From Ginsengibacter sp963792025 (GTDB taxonomy: Bacteria; Bacteroidota; Bacteroidia; Chitinophagales; Chitinophagaceae): a DNA stretch of 64,000 nt. Made by a program: the position numbers and the translations under genes. Where the stretch lies: the NCBI GenBank assembly GCA_963792025.1, contig CAWBUS010000017.1, positions 1-64,000 on the forward strand, in the 5' to 3' direction. Below, one piece after another: positions 16,175 to 23,744 of this stretch (positions within the stretch are counted from its first letter, which is position 1; every line of letters begins with the position of its first letter). The notes under the pieces are model-generated. The model saw only the letters and a program-made list of their open reading frames with translations. It made no database searches and was not told the DNA's origin.

Positions 16175-18154
16175 ATGAATAAGGTACAGTCAACGTCGGG
16201 CCATAACTCAAACGAATCATTGGTAAGACGTGTAGCCATAAAGCAGCAAATTTCCTTTTGGAAACACCTCATTATTTTTTTCTATTCAATCATTTTTATT
16301 TCTGTCAAAGTTGCGTTTTCACAAACAGCGGAAATCGATAGCCTGAAGAGGGCGCTTACGGACCCCCATAATGATGAACTGACGATCCTGTTGGAGTTGT
16401 GCAAAAATAACCCCTCGATGAATGCTGACACAGCGCTGGTATTTGCAAAAAGAGCTCTGCAAATCAGCACAACCCGTCATGATTTTGCAGGCAGGATTAC
16501 TGCTGAGTTTTATATCGCTGAATGTGATAACATGAAAGGACGGGCGGATAGCTGCCTGGTTCTTTGCAATAACGCATTAAAAGAATTACCTCATACGGAT
16601 AAATTTTATCCTGCTTACAGAGACCTTATGTGGAATAAAATTGTAAGCCTTACCAAACTGAGAACAATAAAAGAATCCATCAATGAGTGCTACAACCTGT
16701 TGAGCAGTGCGGAGCGAGACAATGACATTCCCGGCCGCGTAATAGCACACAATTGTTTAGGCTTAAATAATAATATACTTGAGAACCGGGCAGAGGCAAT
16801 ATCACAGGTCAGGATGGCTTATTCATTAATTGAGGAAGATACCGCAGGTATCAGTTCATTTCCCCAATACGGGCATCTTTGCGGAGTGGTACTGATCAAC
16901 TTGTCGGCTATGTATTTCTATCATAACATGAATGACTCGGGATTCTTTTTTCTGCAAAAAGCTTATAACCTGGCAAGGGAAAACCAGGACCTGAAAATCG
17001 AATCTGACTGTTACAACCTCAGGGGACAGGTATATGCAGAAACCGGTAAGGCAGATTCTGCGGAAGCTTTGTTAAAGAGAGCGGTGAACATTGAAGAGCA
17101 TATAGGAAATATACAATACATTTTGGTGGGCCTCGATGCAATGGAAAGCTTTTATGCCAGGGAAAAAAATTATGCCAAAGCAATAGACTGCATCCGGGAA
17201 GAGCAATGGTATTCGAAAAAATATGTTGAGCCATTGGTGTTCCAGGCTTACCGTGACCTGGCGACATATTATAAGGAACTGAAAAATTACAAAGCTTATG
17301 GTGAGGCCTCAGATACCCTGATGATGCTCAAAGATTCAATGTATCAAAAAAGCAAAGCAGAAGACCTTGCAAAGCTGGAAGCGCAATATGATGTAAGTAG
17401 CAAAGAAGCATTTATAGCAAAACAGAAGCTACAACTCTTACACAAAAATCTCTGGATAGCAGGCGTGGTGGCAATTTCGTTGTTACTTTTAGCGGCCGCT
17501 TTTTTAAGTTATTATTACCAAAAACGCAAACAAAAGATTGCGCTCTACCATGCCGAAGAAAAAGAACGTAAACGCATAGCCGCAGATCTTCACGATAACA
17601 TCGGCGCTTATGCTTCTGCAATCAGCGACAGCATCGACGATATAGAGAACAGGAAGTTGATAACCGATTCATCTTCGCTTCAAAATTTGAAAAGCAATGC
17701 CGCTGAAATCATTTCTTCGCTAAGGGACACTATTTGGGCGTTCAATAAAGAATCGGTAAACTTAACCGGCATAAGCGACAGGTTAAAAATCTATATTCAA
17801 AAGATCAGGCCGTCTTATCCGAAAGTCAATTTGATGATGGAAGAAAATATAGACAGCGAAATAAAATTATCACCTGCAAAGGCACTTCATACTTTCAGAA
17901 TTGTGCAGGAAGCGATACATAATTCACTTAGCCACAGCAGCGGCAATAAAATTATCATAAAGGTATCAGGCAGTGATGATAATATAAACATCACGATCGA
18001 AGATAATGGTTCCGGTTTTGATTTTGAAGCGATGAAGAATGCTGGTAATGGTTTAGCTAATATGGAAACCCGGGCAGCAGAAGCAGGCTATTTATTAACA
18101 TTTTCAAAGGCTGATACTAATGGAACACTTGTTAGGATAACATCAAAAAAATAA
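16175..18154 (+). CDS. TPR sensor histidine kinase (HisKA_3 type, NarL-system)
   Basis: With the ATG at 16175 the protein is 659 residues. It has a hydrophobic signal-like segment (about 30-48), a periplasmic TPR array (about 60-400; FFFLQKAYNLARENQDLKIES, GKADSAEALLKRAVNIEE), a transmembrane helix LWIAGVVAISLLLLAAAFL (about 426-447), and a coiled linker into the HisKA_3 box ERKRIAADLHDNIGA with the phospho-acceptor His at residue 473. The HATPase domain shows QEAIHNSL (N box), EDNGSGFD (G1) and GNGLANMETRA (G2). The reading frame extends further upstream into the previous gene, but that part is not protein-like. The response regulator follows after 59 bp. The signal is unknown. Confidence 0.9.
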   Translation: MNKVQSTSGHNSNESLVRRVAIKQQISFWKHLIIFFYSIIFISVKVAFSQTAEIDSLKRALTDPHNDELTILLELCKNNPSMNADTALVFAKRALQISTTRHDFAGRITAEFYIAECDNMKGRADSCLVLCNNALKELPHTDKFYPAYRDLMWNKIVSLTKLRTIKESINECYNLLSSAERDNDIPGRVIAHNCLGLNNNILENRAEAISQVRMAYSLIEEDTAGISSFPQYGHLCGVVLINLSAMYFYHNMNDSGFFFLQKAYNLARENQDLKIESDCYNLRGQVYAETGKADSAEALLKRAVNIEEHIGNIQYILVGLDAMESFYAREKNYAKAIDCIREEQWYSKKYVEPLVFQAYRDLATYYKELKNYKAYGEASDTLMMLKDSMYQKSKAEDLAKLEAQYDVSSKEAFIAKQKLQLLHKNLWIAGVVAISLLLLAAAFLSYYYQKRKQKIALYHAEEKERKRIAADLHDNIGAYASAISDSIDDIENRKLITDSSSLQNLKSNAAEIISSLRDTIWAFNKESVNLTGISDRLKIYIQKIRPSYPKVNLMMEENIDSEIKLSPAKALHTFRIVQEAIHNSLSHSSGNKIIIKVSGSDDNINITIEDNGSGFDFEAMKNAGNGLANMETRAAEAGYLLTFSKADTNGTLVRITSKK

Positions 18155-18213
18155 TAAAATATAAGTATTGCAAACAATAATGGAATAGCTGAACTTTAAT
18201 TGCAATTATAATT

Positions 18214-18888
18214 ATGGAGGTAAGAGTAGCTTTTGTAGATGATAACATGGTGAACAGAAATACATTTGTTCGCAAGATTCAAAGCTTTGATGATTTGGAA
18301 ATTGCATTTGTTGCTTCAAAAGGCGAAGCATGCCTTGAAAAGCTAAAAGAATTACCGCTGGAAAAATTGCCCCAGGTTTTATTTATTGACCTGGAAATGC
18401 CGAACATGAGTGGCGTACAGGTAATTCAAATCGTGAAGGTTTTATATCCTTCCATCCACCTGATTGTGTTGACTGTTTTTGACGATGATGAAAGAATTTT
18501 CGAAGCAATAAAAGCTGGTGCTAACGGATACTTGCTTAAAGATGACAATGCGATTTCTCTTCGCAATGCCATTACCAATTCGATTGACCAGGGTGGCGCT
18601 CCCATGAGCCCATCTATTGCCCGCAAGGCCCTCGATATACTCAGCAAAGCGTCTATACAAACATCAATTAGTAACAATACTGAATCGTCACTAAACAGTT
18701 TATTATCGGAAAGAGAAAAAGAAATTTTACAATATACCATCAAAGGTTTCAACCCAAAGCAAATTGCCGAAACACTTTTCATCAGCATCTATACAGTTCG
18801 CAAGCACATAGCCAACATTTACGAGAAGCTCCACGTAAATTCGACTGCCCAAATAATGGGCCTTGCCTATAAAAATAAATTGGGTTGA
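18214..18888 (+). CDS. NarL/FixJ-family response regulator (receiver + LuxR HTH)
   Basis: The 224-residue product has a receiver domain (1-125) with acidic pocket VDD (Asp9-Asp10), phospho-acceptor Asp59 in FIDLEMPNMSG, the Thr of VLTVFDDDE and the Lys of YLLKDD. The LuxR-type helix-turn-helix is at about 160-224 (LSEREKEILQYTIKGFNPKQI, then YTVRKHIANIYEKLHVNS). It is the cognate regulator of the TPR histidine kinase 59 bp upstream. HisKA_3/NarL pairs with TPR sensors are common in Bacteroidota; target genes are not evident here. Confidence 0.92.
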   Translation: MEVRVAFVDDNMVNRNTFVRKIQSFDDLEIAFVASKGEACLEKLKELPLEKLPQVLFIDLEMPNMSGVQVIQIVKVLYPSIHLIVLTVFDDDERIFEAIKAGANGYLLKDDNAISLRNAITNSIDQGGAPMSPSIARKALDILSKASIQTSISNNTESSLNSLLSEREKEILQYTIKGFNPKQIAETLFISIYTVRKHIANIYEKLHVNSTAQIMGLAYKNKLG

Positions 18889-19085
18889 AAGGTTCGTTCC
18901 CGCAAAAACAATTTATAATCATTTCCCCATAGGTTCTTCTCCTGCAATGTATAACAGGCTCACACATGCTTATGATCTGGCGTTCTATCAAATAATTCTC
19001 TACCCGCCAGCATCGTATACCGGAAATTTCCGGAAACTAATTTTAACGATGATAAAAAATAAATCAGCATTTGTTCCGAATTAGT

Positions 19086-19757
19086 TTATTTCTCAAATAC
19101 CAACGCTTCGGCATCGGCGCCAAGTTCTTTTAATGCGTCCAGGATACTTTCTGTAAAAGCATCTGGCCCGCACACATAAAATTTTTGCTTGAAATCAGTA
19201 ATCTCTTTCGCCAAAAAATTTTTATCAATGCGCTTATTGTAGTAAGCGGTACCAGGCTGACTGGTGATGATATTAATAAAATTGCTGCCCAACATATTTT
19301 CAAACTCATCTTTTAAAATAATATCATCTTCAGTTTTATTTGAAAACATCAGTACATTATTTCCAATATCATGTTGCTTATAAAGATTTCTGAATATTGA
19401 AATGAACGGGGTAACGCCTGCACCGCCTGCAATAAATGTCCCTTCACCTTTATACGCTATTGCGCCCCACGCATCGCTTATTTCAAACTGCGCACCTCTT
19501 TCTATTTTGTTTAAATGATACGTAAGTCCTCCAGGGTTGGCATATATCTTTATAGTGAATTCAAGAAAATCATCGGTTGGTAAAGAGGTAAAAGTGAATG
19601 GATGCTTATTGTCTTTCCATCCTTCCTTATTTAATGAAAGGTCGGTAGCCTGTCCTGGAGTAAAATAAAAATTACCCGGCCTGGTGACACGAAAAGTTTT
19701 TACGTTATGTGTTCTCGGAATTATTTCTGTTACTGTAACAATATGTGCAGTTGCCAT
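19086..19757 (-). CDS. FAD-binding oxidoreductase (ferredoxin/flavodoxin-NAD(P)H reductase family)
   Basis: The 223-residue protein has the two-domain FNR layout. In the FAD domain, HPFTFTS (about 54-60) is the RxYS-like flavin motif and GGLTYHL the phosphate-side segment. In the NAD(P) domain, FIAGGAGVTPFISIFRNL is at about 109-126 and the terminal FYVCGPDAFTESIL at about 190-203. It has no iron-sulfur domain, so it is a stand-alone reductase passing electrons between NAD(P)H and an unknown carrier. The start MATAHIVTVTEI is the usual family start. The small membrane protein gene lies 71 bp upstream on the same strand and may be co-transcribed. Confidence 0.88.
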   Translation of the reverse strand: MATAHIVTVTEIIPRTHNVKTFRVTRPGNFYFTPGQATDLSLNKEGWKDNKHPFTFTSLPTDDFLEFTIKIYANPGGLTYHLNKIERGAQFEISDAWGAIAYKGEGTFIAGGAGVTPFISIFRNLYKQHDIGNNVLMFSNKTEDDIILKDEFENMLGSNFINIITSQPGTAYYNKRIDKNFLAKEITDFKQKFYVCGPDAFTESILDALKELGADAEALVFEK

Positions 19758-19828
19758 AATTATCTTTTTATGTTATAAAATTAAGACGGAATCATTTTCG
19801 AAAGCTAACAGGCAAATGTTTGCCACCA

Positions 19829-20023
19829 TCAGGTAGAAGTGTCTTTCGTTGTTTTGAGTAAACCTATACCCGTAAAGAAAAATATTAAGCCCAATATGGA
19901 GGAGACGGTAATCATTTTAAAATTATGCGTCCCTTTTCCAGAGTTCATAAAAAACACGGCGGCTATAATCAACCCGATAATTCCGAGAACGGTTAGTATA
20001 ATTCCAAACATTTTCTTTTCCAT
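19829..20023 (-). CDS. Small two-helix membrane protein
   Basis: A 64-residue protein with two hydrophobic helices, MFGIILTVLGIIGLIIAAVFF (about 5-25, with a positive N-terminus) and ITVSSILGLIFFFTGIGLL (about 38-57), separated by a polar MNSGKGTHNFK turn. Similar short membrane proteins of unknown function are common in Bacteroidota. The hydrophobicity pattern argues that it is real. It sits directly upstream of the FAD reductase on the same strand. Confidence 0.6.
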   Translation of the reverse strand: MEKKMFGIILTVLGIIGLIIAAVFFMNSGKGTHNFKMITVSSILGLIFFFTGIGLLKTTKDTST

Positions 20024-20266
20024 ATTCTTTCACAGTTATAGGATTGGGTAACACAATGATAGGGCCAAAGATTTTTAAAGAGTAAAAAAAACATGGTATC
20101 ATTTGTATAAAAGTGTTATGCCATTGCAAGTGGCAGGTTTTTGGGTTATAGCTTAAAATAGCCTGGGCGAATTTGTTCGCCTTGATTCATTTGGTCAAAT
20201 GCCTGGCATTCCCAGGTTAAAAACACAACCAGCAGCTCCCCATTACCAACCTAAAGAAACTTATTC

Positions 20267-20566
20267 TCATATCTCATCCAATTTTTGCATTAAGATGCAT
20301 TTGTTGCCCGTATTTCTAAAGCTACTGTCGGCAATACGATTAAAGCAATGCTTTGTGCCAAGACCTTTAATCTTTTCATGAGCTTTAATTACCGCCTGCA
20401 CCTCTTCTGTTGTTTCCGGATAGAATACGCTATCACTGCTATAGGTGATGTTGCCGGCCCAGTTTGTTAACCTCCCTTGCTGAGGGAAAGCTAACCCGCC
20501 TAACGGAGATATTATTGGTGAAGCCATTAATGCAGAGCTTAATTTGATAAAAGTTTTTCTCTTCAC
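20267..20566 (-). pseudogene. Truncated FAD-linked oxidase (sugar-lactone oxidase type), N-terminal fragment
   Basis: The 99-codon frame starts MKRKTFIKLSSALMASPIIS, a Tat/Sec-like secretion signal. It continues NWAGNITYSSDSVFYPETTEEVQAVIKAH and KIKGLGTKHCFNRIADS, the beginning of the FAD_binding_4 domain of the D-arabinono-1,4-lactone / L-gulonolactone oxidase family (normally about 430 residues). After MQKLDEI a stop appears at 20267; a few further codons (VSL) match the family in the same frame beyond a second stop, then similarity ends. The C-terminal three quarters are gone. This is a degraded gene next to another degraded gene (the M28 peptidase). Confidence 0.75.
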
Positions 20567-20664
20567 TTTTTTTTATTAAAGATATAGTTATTTGAAACAC
20601 AGAAACAGTACGTTGCCATGGCAAATGTCTGCGTTATCAATTGCACTATGTTAGACCAGGTATA

Positions 20665-21621
20665 TTATTGCAACTGAACAAGTGCCCGTAAAACTCCATC
20701 AATGACTAATGCCATTTTTGAAATATCCAGCAAGTCTAATTTATCTGCATTAGTATGGTAATTATGATCTCTGAAATAAGCCGTATCGGTAACCATTACC
20801 GCACTGTATCCAAATTTCCAATAGTTTATCTGGTCTGAATTATCTCCCACTAAAAACCAGGGAGCTCTGATAGATCTTATATCAATCGAATTATTTTTAA
20901 ATGATAACTTTTTAAATTCTTTGGCAAACTCTCCGCGAAAGGATTTTTAAACTATTGTAATAAAATTGCCTTTATTACCATAAAACCATTTCATGATGCC
21001 GACAGGATAACTTTGAGAATTTTCTTTGTCAGAATAATAACCAATCATTTCGAGGCTTATCACGCCTTTTACTGCTGTATTACTATCGTGTAATGATTTC
21101 GCATGTATGTAGCTACCCATATTCTTTGTGTGAAAAAAAGGAGGCTCCTCTAAAGACCATGCAACTAAATCAATTCTGTATTTTAATGGTTGATCTTTTA
21201 GAAGCCTTGCTAATTCTAAAACACCGGCGACACCACTTGCATTATCATCAGCTCCATCCTGGTCACCGCACACATCATAATGAGCGCCAACAATAATTCT
21301 TTTACCATTCTGCGGGCCAAAAGATGCAATGATGTTTTTATAGCCATTTTCATTAGCCCTGTAATCCTGCGTATATACCCTGTTAGTATATCGCTCAAAT
21401 TCTTTTTTTATTCGCTCTGCAACGGTGTCAAGCACTGCTACATTTTTATAATTCCGGTAATGAGGTGTATTAATAATTGACTCAAGGTTTCTTCTGATAT
21501 TTGCGGTGTCCGCCAATCTTACAAAACTTTTAGCCTTAGAAGAAACCGGGTAATTTTGGACTACAAAAATTGCCAGCAGGATTACAATTAGAAGTAGAGT
21601 ATATTTTATTATTCGTTTCAA
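20665..21621 (-). pseudogene. M28 family metallopeptidase with an in-frame stop
   Basis: Reading through one TAA (complement of 20947-20949, codon 225) gives a 318-residue M28 aminopeptidase-like protein. It has an N-terminal membrane anchor (about 5-22) and zinc-site segments GAHYDVCGDQDGADDNASG (His and bridging Asp), SLEEPPFF (catalytic Glu-Glu) and LEMIGYYSD. After the stop, FGYSAVMVTDTAYFRDHNYHT carries the C-terminal zinc His, followed by DKLDLLDISKMALVIDGV. Both halves are in the same frame and every known ligand region is preserved, so a single substitution (or base-call error) would explain the break. Related membrane-anchored M28 enzymes remove N-terminal residues or cyclise glutamine. 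Confidence 0.8.
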
Positions 21622-21705
21622 GGTTATTTATTTCGCCTGCATTCCTTTGCTTTGCGTCGTTAAACATATTCCATAGTCTATCTGCGCTGAGTTTGCAACT
21701 TTGCA

Positions 21706-21846
21706 ACTCAGAATTTACGACCATCAAATCTATAACAAACATCTTAATTTTTACAAGCAACTCTTCATAACCATGTTCGTATATTCGTAACTGTTATGGT
21801 TTCATAAATGTCCTGAGTTGAAAACATCAGGACAGCGCTCCCTAAT
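21706..21846 (-). repeat. Dispersed intergenic repeat, copy E (inverted, best preserved)
   Basis: Read on the minus strand the copy runs TTAGGGAGCGCTGTCCTGA, TCAGGACATTTATGAAACC, ATAACAGTTACGAATATACG, then GTTGCTTGTAAAAATTAAG and TTGTTATAGATTTGATGG. It aligns with copy A almost base for base over 100 bases. TGTCCTGA and TCAGGACA form a perfect 8-bp hairpin at its start, which is decayed in copies A and B. Confidence 0.75.
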
Positions 21847-21920
21847 TATTTATGCATTCTTAGGGTCGAGTTCGGTTTTTAAAAAATATTTTTGAAATTT
21901 TATAAGAAGAAGTGTTTCGT

Positions 21921-21981
21921 GAGACACGAACCACGGATGTGGGAACGTGCTGGCGCTAATTTGCGGAGACACGAACCACGG
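21921..21981 (+). repeat. 16-bp direct repeats with a hairpin
   Basis: GAGACACGAACCACGG occurs at 21921-21936 and again at 21966-21981, 45 bases apart. The first copy overlaps a perfect inverted repeat TTCGTG-AGA-CACGAA. They lie upstream of the small HTH regulator gene. The function is unknown; they could be a relict mobile-element end or a regulator-binding array. Confidence 0.55.
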
Positions 21982-22042
21982 GTATAGACTTTAAGTGCAA
22001 TGATGTACAAAGCCCGATATGAAAAATTTGTTTTTTTTATTT

Positions 22043-22059
22043 AGATACAATGTGTATCT
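22043..22059. promoter_or_regulatory. Candidate operator upstream of the HTH gene
   Basis: AGATACA-ATG-TGTATCT is a perfect 7-bp dyad with a 3-base spacer, 83 bases upstream of the HTH start. TATCTTTA (22055-22062) overlaps it and resembles the TAnnTTTG -7 box of Bacteroidota promoters. A small Cro/C1-type protein binding such a dyad to repress itself would be typical, but this is inference. Confidence 0.4.
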
Positions 22060-22142
22060 TTACAAAAAGAGAAATGAATATTTATATAACGTCCAAGGCT
22101 GTAAAGATATAAAATTAACAAAAAACCTTTAATAATTAACTA

Positions 22143-22385
22143 ATGAATTCACAAAATAGAATCGATCTTGAGTTGTGTAAAAGAGTAAGAGATATACGGC
22201 TTAGATCGGGCCTTACGCAGCCTGAGTTTGCAGATCAACTTCTTACAACCAGAGTATCAATCAATGCTATAGAAAATGGCAGATACAACCCTGGACTTGG
22301 TCTTTTAAGAAATTTAAAAGATAAATATAATTTGAGTTACGATTATTTAATCGACGGAAGGGAGAGCAAAGGTAAAAAGCTATAA
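22143..22385 (+). CDS. Small HTH transcriptional regulator (Cro/C1 type)
   Basis: The 80-residue protein is a single HTH_3 domain: CKRVRDIRLRSGLTQPEFADQL (helices 1-2, about 12-33) and TTRVSINAIENGRYNPGLGLL (recognition helix and helix 4, about 34-55), followed by KDKYNLSYDYLIDG, the usual closing segment. No effector or dimerisation domain is present. No partner toxin or restriction gene is adjacent. It is flanked upstream by direct repeats and a dyad that could be its operator. Confidence 0.88.
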   Translation: MNSQNRIDLELCKRVRDIRLRSGLTQPEFADQLLTTRVSINAIENGRYNPGLGLLRNLKDKYNLSYDYLIDGRESKGKKL

Positions 22386-22440
22386 AAAGTATCAATATTG
22401 CCAATCTTAAAAATCGAATGAATTGGACTAATCGCATAAT

Positions 22441-22467
22441 AAAAAAGCTTTCATTTTAAATGAAAGC
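22441..22467 (-). terminator. Terminator hairpin on the minus strand
   Basis: GCTTTCATTTTAAATGAAAGC (22447-22467) is a near-perfect hairpin. On the minus strand it is followed by TTTTTT (complement of 22446-22441), so it would end transcripts coming leftwards from the membrane protein gene at 22799-23338. Confidence 0.55.
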
Positions 22468-22571
22468 ATTAAGAATATCATCGTTGGTTCCATAAAGAAA
22501 AAGAGCGAGTAGCGTATCCATTCTGATATAACGGCTCTACAGTAAAAAAGGTGCAACTCCTTAACTTTTCG

Positions 22572-22602
22572 CCTCCGATACGTAACTATCGGAGGTTTTT
22601 TT
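22572..22602 (+). terminator. Rho-independent terminator
   Basis: CCTCCGATA (22572-22580) and TATCGGAGG (22587-22595) form a perfect 9-bp stem with a 6-base loop followed by seven T. It is 187 bases past the HTH stop, so it ends either the HTH transcript or a short RNA encoded in between. Confidence 0.75.
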
Positions 22603-22798
22603 ATCAACGGTAAAGATAAAATATTCACTCCACTTTCAACCAGATTTTTCAAGAATATAAGTTTATTACAATTAGTTCTTGCCTGCGATGAGGGCCAGTA
22701 TTAAATGGGAGTGTTGTATAAATCATATCATCAATGTGAAATACAAATATCCTGCACCTTTTAATACAATACCTACGGTCATAGTAAACGCTATTAAG

Positions 22799-23338
22799 CT
22801 ACTGATCTTTCAATCGGTCAATCCCTTTGAACTTTTCTAACTCGCCATTGATAAACAATTTCATTGTAATACTATCTACGATTTCTTCTGTTATTACGAC
22901 GCCAGGATGGGATGCTTTATACTCTTCTACTTTTCCATTTATTAGGAATTCATTTTTCATGAATGTTGCATCGTCCTCAGCATTGCTTGCTTTTATTTCT
23001 TTATTATTATATAAAAGCACTATTGAATAGCATGAGTATCCCCATAAAAAGAACAAGAAAAAAGTGGTTAAATAATAGAATAAATGAAACCCACTTGCTG
23101 TCCATGCCCCAAGACAAAATAATAACACAAAATAAAATATCTTTCGGCTATATGATGCTATAGCCACACCAACATAACAAAATAATATTCCAAACAATAA
23201 ATACCAGTTTCCAAAATGATATGCGATAAAAGGAACCACTATCAATGGTACGAAAGAGTACAACATAACAAAAAACATTTTCCCAACGCTCATACAATTA
23301 GTTTTCCCCAAGGTAGTAATTCTGTTCACAAGATGCAA
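22799..23338 (-). CDS. Membrane protein of unknown function
   Basis: No family is recognised. The 179-residue product has about four hydrophobic helices between residues 20 and 110 (MFFVMLYSFVPLIVVPFIAY; WYLLFGILFCYVGVAIASY; IFYFVLLFCLGAWTASGFHL; YYLTTFFLFFLWGYS). A charged C-terminal tail of about 70 residues (EDDATFMKNEFLINGKVEEYK, FINGELEKFKGIDRL) contains a repeated INGxxE(E/K)(Y/F)K motif. The AT-rich, hydrophobic composition is unlike its neighbours. Confidence 0.6.
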   Translation of the reverse strand: MHLVNRITTLGKTNCMSVGKMFFVMLYSFVPLIVVPFIAYHFGNWYLLFGILFCYVGVAIASYSRKIFYFVLLFCLGAWTASGFHLFYYLTTFFLFFLWGYSCYSIVLLYNNKEIKASNAEDDATFMKNEFLINGKVEEYKASHPGVVITEEIVDSITMKLFINGELEKFKGIDRLKDQ

Positions 23339-23744
23339 TAAAGGACTTTATGATACACATATATTATCCATTATTTCCATACTATATCATTATCTACTAT
23401 AATAACTCTGTAGCGCAAAAAAATAGTTTAATCTTTAAGCTTTCCATATATTCGTCCAAGTATAAAGAATTTTCCATAGTGCAAGGTATGAGCTTGGCCT
23501 TAGCGTGGCCTACTTGCGCCACTTCATACTAACTATAACTTAATTGAACTAATCCTTTCCCGCCTTGTGGCGGAGTAAAAGCGTATAGCCGGTACCGTAG
23601 CTGATGCATGCACCATAGCCCATAATCCATTATTTTATTAATCAATACTTCCCCTCCCTCGTATCCACCCCCCAGCTATTCGTAGTATGTTTAAATTATA
23701 AAAGTACCGCTATCACTTATAGCCATCATCAATCATTTCACCCA
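23339..23744. other. Intergenic region with a relict 3-prime end of an esterase paralogue
   Basis: The first 300 bases hold nothing recognisable. At 23640-23670 the minus strand encodes GVDTREGKY and a stop, closely matching the GVDTRVWKY end of the adjacent esterase gene about 100 bases away. This suggests a tandem paralogue once lay here and was deleted, leaving its last codons. Confidence 0.5.

Noticed and set aside
20199..20266. Possible continuation of the truncated FAD oxidase
   Set aside because: Only a few residues after the stop resemble the family; beyond them no similarity, so the fragment was ended at 20267.
22428..22652. Minus-strand open frame of 74 codons
   Set aside because: Runs through two terminator hairpins and has no recognisable pattern.
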